Shown: positions 1 to 6,775 of the stretch, one piece after another | How positions within the stretch are numbered: position 1 is the stretch's first letter | How the letters are laid out: every line of letters begins with the position of its first letter | Source: Lachnospiraceae bacterium UBA938 | GTDB lineage: Bacteria > Bacillota > Clostridia > Lachnospirales > Lachnospiraceae | DNA length: 24,462 nucleotides | Assembly (NCBI GenBank): GCA_002293475.1 | Contig: DBDG01000049.1 | Location: 1 to 24,462 of the forward strand | Reading direction: 5' to 3' | The notes under the pieces: generated by a model | The model's database searches: none | The model's input: the letters and a program-made list of their open reading frames with translations, nothing else | Told to the model about the DNA's origin: nothing | Made by a program: the position numbers and the translations under genes

Positions 1-224
1 AGACCCTGCAGACCGGTCGGCCCGATCGGCCCGGTGGGACCGCTTAAGCCCTGAATCCCTTGCAGCCCTTGCGGTCCGGTATCGCCCGTCGCTCCCTGCG
101 GTCCGGCGGCACCTTGCAGCCCTTGCGGTCCCTGTGAACCGGTCGCTCCTTGGATGCCCTGTAACCCCTGAACACCCTGTGGCCCGATTGGCCCGGTCGG
201 GGCGTTTATAATAGGAAATTGACA
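1..224 (-). pseudogene. 5' remnant of a collagen-like Gly-X-Y repeat protein
   Basis: Read on the minus strand, the frame gives an unbroken Gly-X-Y repeat (APTGPIGPQGVQGLQG and so on) from 203 down to the window edge, rich in GPT, GPQ, LQG and IQG triplets. This is typical of bacterial collagen-like surface, exosporium or fibre proteins. Upstream the frame stays open only to a TAA at 225-227. The codons between are Cys, Gln, Phe, Pro, Ile, Ile, Asn, with no ATG, GTG or TTG and no ribosome site. An ATG lies close by but in another frame. Base composition drops from GC-rich to very AT-rich at about 205. The gene therefore looks cut off from its own start by a rearrangement or frameshift. The C-terminal part lies outside the window. 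The repeat call is secure; the broken status is inferred. Confidence 0.75.
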
Positions 225-495
225 TTATCGTATACATTTATCGTTAAAAAAGATATATTTGTTGCGTAATTGCTGTGTTATAATATATAAAAATCAATAT
301 CAAATCTAATGATATGATTAATATCACAACTTGACTTATATTTCTCACATTTAGGAATCAAACATCAAATCCACTACAAATCCTAATTAAATAAGCTAAA
401 AATTATAATTAAAAGTGAAATCACATTTTTATTGTTAATTATATATTTAAATATTTGTTAATTTTGCCCAAAATATCCGATATATTAAATTATAG
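225..495. other. AT-rich intergenic stretch
   Basis: About 270 bases of very AT-rich DNA between the collagen-like remnant and the promoter of the next gene. I see no ORF with a ribosome site and no strong hairpin. A TTGACA at 219-224 on the plus strand has no -10 partner at a normal distance. Confidence 0.5.
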
Positions 496-523
496 TTGAA
501 ATGTTCTAGATATAATGTATAAT
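496..523 (+). promoter_or_regulatory. Sigma-A-type promoter for the repeat protein
   Basis: TTGAAA (496-501), a 16-base spacer and a perfect TATAAT (518-523). The predicted transcript start is near 530, giving a leader of about 110 bases before the ATG at 642. It may also serve the RiPP operon by readthrough, since I found no clear promoter between 1422 and 1586. Confidence 0.6.
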
Positions 524-641
524 GGAGTTGATACATAATACGACAGTAATTAAAGTATGATGCATATTTAATCAAGCATTATAATCAGCCGGCATATGAT
601 ATAAAAAAGGAATAATGATCAGATTAGAAGGGAGAAAGAAT

Positions 642-1421
642 ATGGATGTCAAGGGAGTAAGCTCTGTATACACCGGTTATCCGACAAGTTACACGAAGGG
701 CACGCAGGAAAAAAAGGAAGAGACGTCCACCAGTAAGACGGCCGGCGCTGATGCTACGGATAAGGCAGGTGGCAGCAGTCAGATTAAAAATGTAGACGAT
801 TACAAAGCCTATTTACAGAATAATTACAGTTATTTTAACAAAAGCACAATGCTGGAAGGGGTTTCCGTGTCCTACACGGTATCGGATGCTTTTTTGAGTA
901 AATGTTTGAGGGATCCTAAACAAGCCAAGTTGCTCGAAGACGATCTGAAGGCTATACCAGAAAGCATCAAGTTTGCACAAAGTCTGCGCAGAAAAGATGG
1001 CAGGGTATTGATAAGTTCCAGTTATCATATGAATGAAAACGGCGAAGTGTCCTTAATGACTACGACGGAAACTGCTCACAGCGGTAACGTCGGCAAGACA
1101 GATTCGGACAAAGCAAGGGAGAAAAAGGCGAAGGAAAAGAAGACACAGGAAGAAGCCCGGGAAAAGAAGACCCAGGAAGAAGCCCGGGAAAAGAAGGCAC
1201 AGGAAGAAGCTAGGGAAAAGAAGGCACAAGAAAAGAAAGCGCGGGAAAATAAAACCCAGGAAAATAAGACTCAGGAAAAAATAGTCCAGGAGCAGATAGA
1301 GGAAGAAAGGATCCGGGCGGCTGTTGAGGAGCACATCGAAAAATACAAAGAGATTCAGCCAGACTTCCCGGACGCAGAGGCGGAAAAAATGCTTGGCAGT
1401 ATCATCAACGTTTATAAATAA
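642..1421 (+). CDS. Hypothetical protein with K/E-rich 9-residue repeats (DUF6033-like)
   Basis: A 259-residue protein. The start at 642 (MDVKGVSSVY) is preferred to the in-frame ATG at 615 because AGAAGGGAG lies 7-8 bases before it. Residues 1-50 are low-complexity Ser/Thr/Lys. Residues 55-150 form a globular part with the pattern DYKAYLQNNYSYF, VSDAFLSKCLRDP and LEDDLKAIPES. This resembles a family of small clostridial hypothetical proteins that I recall as DUF6033. Residues 163-215 are charged tandem repeats of AREKKTQEE type, expected to form a single long helix or coiled coil. There is no signal peptide or membrane segment. The function is unknown. It precedes the RiPP operon on the same strand and may share its promoter, but nothing in it suggests peptide maturation. 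The family name is from memory and moderately sure. Confidence 0.75.
   Translation: MDVKGVSSVYTGYPTSYTKGTQEKKEETSTSKTAGADATDKAGGSSQIKNVDDYKAYLQNNYSYFNKSTMLEGVSVSYTVSDAFLSKCLRDPKQAKLLEDDLKAIPESIKFAQSLRRKDGRVLISSSYHMNENGEVSLMTTTETAHSGNVGKTDSDKAREKKAKEKKTQEEAREKKTQEEAREKKAQEEAREKKAQEKKARENKTQENKTQEKIVQEQIEEERIRAAVEEHIEKYKEIQPDFPDAEAEKMLGSIINVYK
1128..1235 (+). repeat. Four 27-bp in-frame tandem repeats
   Basis: Four units of 27 bases, at 1128, 1155, 1182 and 1209, encode AKEKKTQEE, AREKKTQEE, AREKKAQEE and AREKKAQEK. Units two and three are nearly identical at DNA level. The repeat then decays into shorter KxxENKTQE units up to about 1280. Copy number could vary by slippage without breaking the frame. 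Confidence 0.85.
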
Positions 1422-1498
1422 AATACGATATAAATCCGATCCTGATAACAGTCATGTAACCGTTGCTTTCGGCTCATTGAGATAGAGAAAGTGATGAC

Positions 1499-1544
1499 CG
1501 GAAAAGCCGGACATGCCTAGGAGGCTGGTAGCATGAGATCCGGC
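1499..1544 (+). promoter_or_regulatory. Structured RNA leader upstream of the RiPP precursor
   Basis: GCCGGA-CATGC (1506-1516) pairs with GCATG (1531-1535) and TCCGGC (1539-1544), with a 3-base AGA bulge and a 14-base loop. The 5' arm can instead pair with CCGG at 1498-1501 to make a small CCGG-AAAGC-CCGG hairpin. The two structures exclude each other. This suggests a switch or a processing site in the 165-base gap before the precursor gene. I could not match it to a known riboswitch class. Confidence 0.35.
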
Positions 1545-1586
1545 AAGAGTGCGTATTGAACTATACTAAAGGAAGGAGGTGAAACC

Positions 1587-1787
1587 ATGAAGAAATTAGG
1601 AAGAAAAGGAAACTTTGAATCAGGTTCCCTGACGGCGTTCGCGTGTGTATGCCGCTGTAATTGTTTGTGTCTGACATGTAACAACTGTACATCAGTTGCT
1701 ATGGCAACGGGCAGAGAAGTAATGGCTTATGTTAATGATAGCAATAATTACACTCAGTCATTCGGCATGATGACCTTGTTAGGTTAA
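1587..1787 (+). CDS. Cys-rich RiPP precursor peptide (CLI_3235-class)
   Basis: A 66-residue peptide with an excellent ribosome site (GGAAGGAGGTGAAACC before ATG). The leader, residues 1-18, begins MKKLGRKGNFESGSLTAF. It is followed by seven Cys at 20, 22, 24, 26, 28, 31 and 34 in a CxCxCxCxC-xx-C-xx-C pattern, then a Ser/Thr/Asn/Met-rich tail ending GMMTLLG. The KLGxK-(F)-ES-xxx-A-(F/Y) leader and Cys cluster match what I recall of the CLI_3235-class bacteriocin-type precursors of clostridia, which occur with the next three gene families. The radical SAM enzyme encoded downstream is expected to act on the Cys cluster, most likely making thioether links from Cys sulfur to a backbone or side-chain carbon. 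The product structure and activity are unknown. A hairpin directly after the gene should keep its transcript more abundant than the maturase transcript. Confidence 0.85.
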   Translation: MKKLGRKGNFESGSLTAFACVCRCNCLCLTCNNCTSVAMATGREVMAYVNDSNNYTQSFGMMTLLG

Positions 1788-1805
1788 GCATGAGTGCGGC
1801 AATGC

Positions 1806-1836
1806 AGGACAGCCCGCCGCTAATGCGGGCTGTCCT
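1806..1836 (+). terminator. Intercistronic hairpin after the precursor gene
   Basis: A perfect 12-bp stem, AGGACAGCCCGC (1806-1817) with GCGGGCTGTCCT (1825-1836), and a 7-base loop. It is followed by ATTCAAAAGAGG rather than a U tract, so it is more likely an RNA-stabilising or partial-attenuation hairpin than a full terminator. Its place between precursor and maturase is typical of RiPP operons that need excess precursor. Confidence 0.75.
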
Positions 1837-1856
1837 ATTCAAAAGAGGAGACATAA

Positions 1857-3314
1857 ATGATTGATCACAGACCTCATATCCATCTGTTTAATATATATCA
1901 GCAAAAATATCTTTACGATGTGAATACCAATGCCATAATGAATATTTCCGATAAAATATCAGATTATCTGCATAGCGTCTTAGCCTTACCGGCGAGCTCG
2001 GCGCCGGAGATCATGGCACTTACAGAAACTTTGGATCCGGAAGAAAAAGAAGACCTTCAGTTCATCATGTCTCAGGGTTTTTTGCAGGATATAAACGACA
2101 ATATAGTGATTCGGCACGGCGAAACCGACAGTCTGGCGTCATTATATAAGTCCAACTTAAACATGGCGACTTTACAGGTGACGCAAAATTGTAATTTAAG
2201 ATGTAAATACTGTGTCTATTCGGGGAGCTATATCAACAGGACCCATAATAATAAGCGGATGAGCCTAGAAACGGCAATCAAAGCCATTGACTTTCTGTAT
2301 GGCCATTCCTGGGCGAGCGAAGACATCTCGGTCGGTTTTTATGGCGGGGAACCGTTACTGGAATATGAGCTGATCAAAGAATGTGTCAGTCACGCTGAAA
2401 ATATTTTTGCAGGTAAGAAACTGACTTTTAATATGACTACCAATGCCACCTTATTGGATGAAGAAAAAATAAGATTTTTAGAGAAGCATCAGTTTAACTT
2501 GACCATCAGTCTTGACGGGCCGCGTGATATCCAGAACAAAAACAGGATTTTTGCCGGCAGCAATAAAGGAACCTTTGATACCATAATGGCAAAGCTAGAG
2601 TTGGTTAAGCTGATCGCTCCTGACTATATCGGCCATATAACCTTTAACGCCGTAATTGATATAAATAACGATATTACTTGTGCCAGCGAGTATTTTATGT
2701 CTTATGACCTGGTCAAAGAAATCGGTGTGTCAGGCAACTATGTGGAATCTAATAATCTAAAAGACGGACAAAATGAAGTCCCGCCGGAGTTTTTCGCCCA
2801 TTCCCAATATGAAATCTTTAAAATATATCTGAATAGCTGTACTGATCTGCTAAAAGGATACCGGACATCTCTGTTCAGTTTTCAGCTGGACTATTTACAC
2901 AGCTTGATCGCGGAGCGTTTTATTGTCAATAATCATGATATTCATATGAGCTGTCCCGGCGGGCAGTGTCTGCCGGGGATACAGCGGATGTTTATAAATG
3001 TGGACGGCAAAATCTTCCCTTGCGAACGGGTCAATGAAGCTTCGGAAATCATGTGTATAGGCGATATCCAAGAAGGCTTTAATATGGATCATGCCAGCCG
3101 GCTGCTCAATGTATCACAGATAACCGGAGAGGAATGTAAGCGTTGCTGGTGCTTTAAACTGTGCGAGCTATGTTGCGGCAAAGCGGAAAAAGACGGTGAG
3201 CTTGACAAGCAAAAAAGGCTGTCGTTTTGCTATCAGACGAAGGCTAGGACGGAAGATAGCATGAGAAACTATATTATATTAAAAAAATACCGGAGCAAGC
3301 TGGTCAGACTGTAG
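1857..3314 (+). CDS. ccpM: Radical SAM/SPASM Cys-rich peptide maturase (CcpM-like)
   Basis: A 485-residue enzyme starting 7 bases after AGAGGAG. Residues 1-100 form an N-terminal region that probably binds the leader peptide (RRE-like position). The radical SAM core follows, with CNLRCKYC giving the 4Fe-4S ligands Cys112, Cys116 and Cys119, then GFYGGEPLLE (the GGE motif that contacts SAM) and SLDGP. The C-terminal SPASM region, about 365-470, is Cys-rich: CPGGQC, PCERVNE, CIGDI, then CKRCWCFKLCELCCG and a final Cys in LSFCYQTK. It can hold two auxiliary Fe-S clusters. The domain order and neighbours fit the clostridial family named CcpM (TIGR04068, from memory). It is expected to act in the cytoplasm on the peptide encoded at 1587. 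The radical SAM/SPASM call is certain; the CcpM subfamily is likely. Confidence 0.9.
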   Translation: MIDHRPHIHLFNIYQQKYLYDVNTNAIMNISDKISDYLHSVLALPASSAPEIMALTETLDPEEKEDLQFIMSQGFLQDINDNIVIRHGETDSLASLYKSNLNMATLQVTQNCNLRCKYCVYSGSYINRTHNNKRMSLETAIKAIDFLYGHSWASEDISVGFYGGEPLLEYELIKECVSHAENIFAGKKLTFNMTTNATLLDEEKIRFLEKHQFNLTISLDGPRDIQNKNRIFAGSNKGTFDTIMAKLELVKLIAPDYIGHITFNAVIDINNDITCASEYFMSYDLVKEIGVSGNYVESNNLKDGQNEVPPEFFAHSQYEIFKIYLNSCTDLLKGYRTSLFSFQLDYLHSLIAERFIVNNHDIHMSCPGGQCLPGIQRMFINVDGKIFPCERVNEASEIMCIGDIQEGFNMDHASRLLNVSQITGEECKRCWCFKLCELCCGKAEKDGELDKQKRLSFCYQTKARTEDSMRNYIILKKYRSKLVRL

Positions 3315-3392
3315 GTGCTTCTGTTTTTGCAGTTTCGAAGACGGTGCCTGCGAAATAAACGGGGCAGCGGACATGGGGGTAAGGTTATAAAC

Positions 3393-4496
3393 ATGAAAAA
3401 GATAAATGTAGGGGTGTATCCCTTCGATGATTTTTTTATTCCTAATCTTAAGTATGAAAACCTGTTTGACGACATCCGTTTCACCGCCTTACTGAATCAT
3501 AATGGCGTATTATTGAAAGGCAATGACATTATCGAGGCAAGCGACTTGGCAAAAGAAAGCTTGGCGGTAGACTGGCAGCGGTTTGATGGTTTGGATAAGC
3601 AAATAGACATGCTTTTAGTAACGGAACGAATCGAAAATATGGACTTGAACCATGTCCTTTCCCTGATTGGCCGGTATTGCCAAGCCGGAACCGGAGTAAT
3701 ATTGGCCGAGGTACGCGCTGATATCAAAGAACAAATCAGCCGGCTTTGCCGGGAGCATGGCGCCAGATACGCGGCGGTCAGGAACTGGGACGGCAAAAAA
3801 AATATGATCAGCTGGACAGATATAGAATACTCATTTAATTATCAGAAGGTCGAGACGCCCACCGTTGCTGTTTCCGGGGTAAGCCCGTTTACGCAAGGGC
3901 TGGACATCCAGCTTGAACTGATGAGCAGTTTTTTAAAGGACGGATACCGCGTGTCCATGGTCGGGACAGGTCCGCTTAGCGAACTGGCGGGAGCTTATCC
4001 GATATCTGGTATTTTGTCTGACAGTAAGCTGCCGGAGGTACATAAGGTGTATTTCCTTAACGCTCTGCTTAAAAAGATCGAGGAGCAGGAAACCCCGGAT
4101 GTAATTATTGTCGGTATTGACGATCCCATCCTGCCCCTGTCACGTAAGCACTGCTTTAATTTCGGCATCCATGCCGTGGAGGCATTCAGCGCGTTTACTC
4201 CGGACGTGTCGGTGGCCACCTTCATCAACGGAGAATACAATGACCCCTTTTATGACGAAATAAAATTACTCTGCAAATATAAGTACAATTATGACCTTGA
4301 TGCCTTTTTTGTTTCCCGCTATGTGCCCACTTCGACTTCAATGTACAGGGAAAAATTATCCTACACTTATGCAGAAAAAATCAAGCTGGAATCATCAAAA
4401 CATAAAGTTTTTACTAACGCCGACTTAGACGACGGCGCGATTTACCGCTTTGTCAGAAGCAAGCTGGAGCAGTACGGGAGATACGAACAGTATTGA
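3393..4496 (+). CDS. Peptide maturation system protein, TIGR04066-like
   Basis: A 367-residue protein. The start at 3393 (MKKINVGVYPFDD) has AAGGTTATAAAC before it. The longer frame from 3315 has no ribosome site and a basic, non-conserved N-terminus. No catalytic motif is recognised. The first half has Rossmann-like alternation (GVILAEV, PDVIIVGIDDPILPL), and the rest is soluble with no membrane segment. The length and gene order (Cys-rich precursor, radical SAM, this protein, carrier-like protein) match what I recall of TIGR04066, a protein always found with these systems whose role is undefined. It overlaps nothing and ends 9 bases before the next start, so translational coupling is likely. 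The family assignment is from context and memory. Confidence 0.75.
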   Translation: MKKINVGVYPFDDFFIPNLKYENLFDDIRFTALLNHNGVLLKGNDIIEASDLAKESLAVDWQRFDGLDKQIDMLLVTERIENMDLNHVLSLIGRYCQAGTGVILAEVRADIKEQISRLCREHGARYAAVRNWDGKKNMISWTDIEYSFNYQKVETPTVAVSGVSPFTQGLDIQLELMSSFLKDGYRVSMVGTGPLSELAGAYPISGILSDSKLPEVHKVYFLNALLKKIEEQETPDVIIVGIDDPILPLSRKHCFNFGIHAVEAFSAFTPDVSVATFINGEYNDPFYDEIKLLCKYKYNYDLDAFFVSRYVPTSTSMYREKLSYTYAEKIKLESSKHKVFTNADLDDGAIYRFVRSKLEQYGRYEQY

Positions 4497-4505
4497 GGAG
4501 GAAAA

Positions 4506-4763
4506 ATGGACAGAGAGCTAATGAAACAACGGGTTATTGCGGTTATACAGACATCATTGGGGATTGAATTCGTCAAGGATACTGATTTTAAATACAGCCT
4601 GTTAGATCCCAGAATCGGCCTGCAGCCCCGGGATCTGTTGGTTGTCTTCTTTGAACTGGAAAAAGCTTTCCGGATCAAATTCACGGAAGCCGATATCCTG
4701 AAGCGAAGATTTGATGAACTGGACAATATAGTCGAGGCGGTGTGGGAGAAAGTTGATAAATAA
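4506..4763 (+). CDS. Acyl carrier-related protein of the peptide maturation system
   Basis: An 85-residue protein with GAGGAGGAAAA directly before ATG, 9 bases after the previous stop. It has the four-helix acyl-carrier layout: an N-terminal helix MKQRVIAVIQTSLGIEF, a loop, helix II GLQPRDLLVVFFELEKAFRIKF, and helix III-IV ending DNIVEAVWEKV. The position of the DSL serine that would carry phosphopantetheine reads Leu-Gln-Pro-Arg-Asp. There is no Ser at or next to it, so it probably cannot be loaded as a normal carrier. This fits the carrier-related family that I recall as TIGR04069, which accompanies TIGR04066 and CcpM. It may be a docking or scaffold protein for the maturase. Confidence 0.8.
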   Translation: MDRELMKQRVIAVIQTSLGIEFVKDTDFKYSLLDPRIGLQPRDLLVVFFELEKAFRIKFTEADILKRRFDELDNIVEAVWEKVDK

Positions 4764-4814
4764 ACAGCAAGATCATGATGTTTAAGGCGGACGCGTCTAA
4801 CGGAGGTGGCCATT

Positions 4815-4925
4815 ATGGCAGAGATGGGAAGAAGAGATTTTTGCATAGAATGTATCACAGTGGCTGTTTGTGCGGAGTGCGGTGAAGAAATGAGTATTCC
4901 GGGCCTCCTAGATATAAATATCTAG
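4815..4925 (+). CDS. Small CxxC-x5-CxxC peptide at the end of the RiPP operon
   Basis: A 36-residue ORF with a strong ribosome site (CGGAGGTGGCCATT before ATG). The sequence MAEMGRRDFCIECITVAVCA continues ECGEEM, giving four Cys at 10, 13, 19 and 22. It could be a second Cys-rich substrate of the operon, a tiny zinc knuckle, or the N-terminus of a longer gene cut by the insertion next to it. Its stop TAG lies inside the right arm of a perfect palindrome, and the last eight residues are encoded by that palindrome. This suggests the original C-terminus has been replaced. Confidence 0.5.
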   Translation: MAEMGRRDFCIECITVAVCAECGEEMSIPGLLDINI

Positions 4926-4929
4926 GAGG
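4904..4929. repeat. Perfect 26-bp palindrome at the edge of the RiPP operon
   Basis: CCTCCTAGATAT (4904-4915), AA, ATATCTAGGAGG (4918-4929): 12-bp arms with a 2-base centre. No T tract follows, so it is a poor terminator. It sits between the RiPP genes and the recombinase side, so it may be a recombination or binding site. Confidence 0.6.
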
Positions 4930-4953
4930 TTGGTCAACAGTACCGGACAGTGA

Positions 4954-5103
4954 AAAGGATATGGAGACGGCATCTCGCTGAGCGGACTGCTGTCAAAGGA
5001 ACGGATCATGAAGTATTACATGGCGGTGAACCGGGATAATTGCATTGATACAGAGGATGGCCTGCGGGATTATATCCGTGATATGATTGATAAGGCGTCC
5101 TGA
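4954..5103 (+). pseudogene. C-terminal fragment of an unrecognised gene
   Basis: After a TGA at 4951, this frame encodes 49 residues, KGYGDGISLSGLLSKERIMK and on to a C-terminus GLRDYIRDMIDKAS, then TGA. It looks like a real globular protein tail but has no ribosome site or proper start. It overlaps the 3' end of the recombinase on the other strand by about 98 bases. It is probably what remains of a gene split by the recombinase-carrying insertion. I do not recognise the family. Confidence 0.35.
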
Positions 5104-6715
5104 TGCGCAGCTTGATCTGAATACTGCCGTTATCATGCACATTAATTACCTCGATCAGCTCGATTAAGAGCTCGCGTGTCAGCTGTCCGATGTTTCCGTG
5201 CTTCCGGAAGGCAGTCAGAAAGGGATGCTCTGTGTCCGTGCGGTTTTCCAGTCCGGCTCTTTCTTCACGAAGAGCGGCCGCCACATTATGGATTCCATTG
5301 ATCTGCCGCTCGTAGTCCGCCTGCATGTGCAGGTAATCGCGGTGGGTCAAGTTGCCGTCTTTCCAGTCCTGATAAATACTCTGCTTGTAATGCATGATAC
5401 GGGACAGTTCTTTTTCTTTTGCCGCTATCTGCTCATCCAGCCTTATAGCCGGGCTCTTTGGCGGGGGCGCGGCATTGAGGCAGGACATGATTTTGTTCAT
5501 GTCCGCAGCGGCATAGATGGACTGCCGGAGCGCATATAATACCCCTCGTTCCAGCTCATGATGTCTGACAGTGTGTTTGGTGCAGGCTTCCTTGGAATGA
5601 TCCTTATATGTGCGGCAATAGTAGTAGACATTTCGGCCGGACTTGCTCCTAGTCATGGCTTTGCCGCAGTCGGCACAGCGGAGAAAGCCGCTGAAGAGGT
5701 AGAGCCGGCTCTGGGTGGGCGAAGTCCGCGTATCTTTCCGTAAATGCTCCTGCACCTTTTCAAAATCTGCCCGGCCGATGATCGGTTCATGGGTATTTTC
5801 CACGATAAACCACTCCTCAGCCGGGACTTTTTCCTGGACATGGATCTTATAGCTTTTGATACGGTAGCGGCCTTGCACCATGTCACCGGCATAGACCCGG
5901 TTTTTCAATATGTTCGTGATACTTACGGGGCCCCATAGCGGGGTGCTGCCATCGACGCGGGGGTTCTGGTATTTCATGCCTTTGCTTTTCTTATATGCGG
6001 CCGGGCATAAGATGCCGGCCGCATTGAGCCGCTGGACAATGGCGTTTTTGCTCATGCCGCTTAAAAACCATATGAAGATGCTTCTGATATGTTCTGCCGC
6101 CTCTTCGTCAATGATGAGGGCATTTTTATCTTCCGGGTCTTTCAGATAGCCATAGGGGGCAAAAGACCCGATGTGCAGTCCCTTTTCCCTTTTTGCATCA
6201 AAGGTTCTCCGGACGCTTTCCGAGGTTCCCCGGGCATGTTCCTCGTTCAGGACACCTTGGACAGGAACGGCGATGCTCTGGGCATTTTTCGGGTCTTTAT
6301 AAGTATCGACCGGCTGCATGTAAAGCGAGATGAAGCGGACATTGTGACGCGGGAACCAGTCGTCTAGGTAATAGCTCTGATCGCCGTTGTTGCGGAAACT
6401 CCGGGCCAAGTTCTTGACGACCACACAGTTGATCTTGCCGCTCTGGATATCTGTAAGAAGCCTTTGGAAACCTTCCCTCTCTTCATCGGTGGTCCCGCTT
6501 ATGCCGTCATCCACATATTCGCCGGTAAAGACATATTCGTCGCCGTCATCCTGTTCCGCGATGAAGTCGGCGAGGATAAGCCGCTGGTTGGTTATGCTTT
6601 CTGACTCATCCTTGCCGCGGCTGTCCTTGCGGGACAGCCGGATATAAAATGCTATGTGCCACACCTTTTTTGGAGATGCTGTCTTGCTCTGATACCGGTC
6701 GGCTGCCCGTGACAT
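5006..6715 (-). CDS. Large serine recombinase (TnpX/resolvase family)
   Basis: A 569-residue protein with AGGAG six bases before ATG. The N-terminal resolvase domain, residues 19-170, contains YIRLS (catalytic Ser28, Arg26), DDGISGT at 69-75 and NLARSFRN at 102-109 with the active-site arginines. The recombinase domain covers about 180-320, with GSFAPYGY at 183-190. The zinc ribbon is at 347-378 (CADCG, YYYC, CTKH). A coiled-coil region lies at about 410-480. It catalyses site-specific integration or excision of a mobile element. The family's usual end, VHDNGSIQIKLRIR, is followed by about 28 unusual residues encoded on the antisense strand of the fragment at 4954-5103, so its own stop seems lost at a junction near 5100. 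No other element genes or att sites are recognisable, so this may be a remnant element. Confidence 0.9.
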   Translation of the reverse strand: MSRAADRYQSKTASPKKVWHIAFYIRLSRKDSRGKDESESITNQRLILADFIAEQDDGDEYVFTGEYVDDGISGTTDEEREGFQRLLTDIQSGKINCVVVKNLARSFRNNGDQSYYLDDWFPRHNVRFISLYMQPVDTYKDPKNAQSIAVPVQGVLNEEHARGTSESVRRTFDAKREKGLHIGSFAPYGYLKDPEDKNALIIDEEAAEHIRSIFIWFLSGMSKNAIVQRLNAAGILCPAAYKKSKGMKYQNPRVDGSTPLWGPVSITNILKNRVYAGDMVQGRYRIKSYKIHVQEKVPAEEWFIVENTHEPIIGRADFEKVQEHLRKDTRTSPTQSRLYLFSGFLRCADCGKAMTRSKSGRNVYYYCRTYKDHSKEACTKHTVRHHELERGVLYALRQSIYAAADMNKIMSCLNAAPPPKSPAIRLDEQIAAKEKELSRIMHYKQSIYQDWKDGNLTHRDYLHMQADYERQINGIHNVAAALREERAGLENRTDTEHPFLTAFRKHGNIGQLTRELLIELIEVINVHDNGSIQIKLRIRTPYQSYHGYNPAGHPLYQCNYPGSPPCNTS

Positions 6716-6775
6716 GCGACACTCCTGTTTTAGCTTTGGAACACTATATGTGCGCGCGGCTTGTCAGATGATAAA

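Noticed and set aside
615..641. ATG at 615 as start of the repeat protein
   Set aside because: The AAGGA lies too close to it, while the ATG at 642 has a well-spaced site.
1128..1235. Short regular repeats as a CRISPR array
   Set aside because: The 27-bp units are adjacent with no spacers and are in-frame codons of a charged helix.
1441..1586. A known riboswitch class (c-di-GMP, THF or SAM) before the RiPP precursor
   Set aside because: None of the conserved core motifs I know are present; only generic hairpins can be supported.
3315..3392. N-terminal extension of the TIGR04066-like protein
   Set aside because: No ribosome site, and basic low-quality sequence; MKKINVGVYPF is the natural start.
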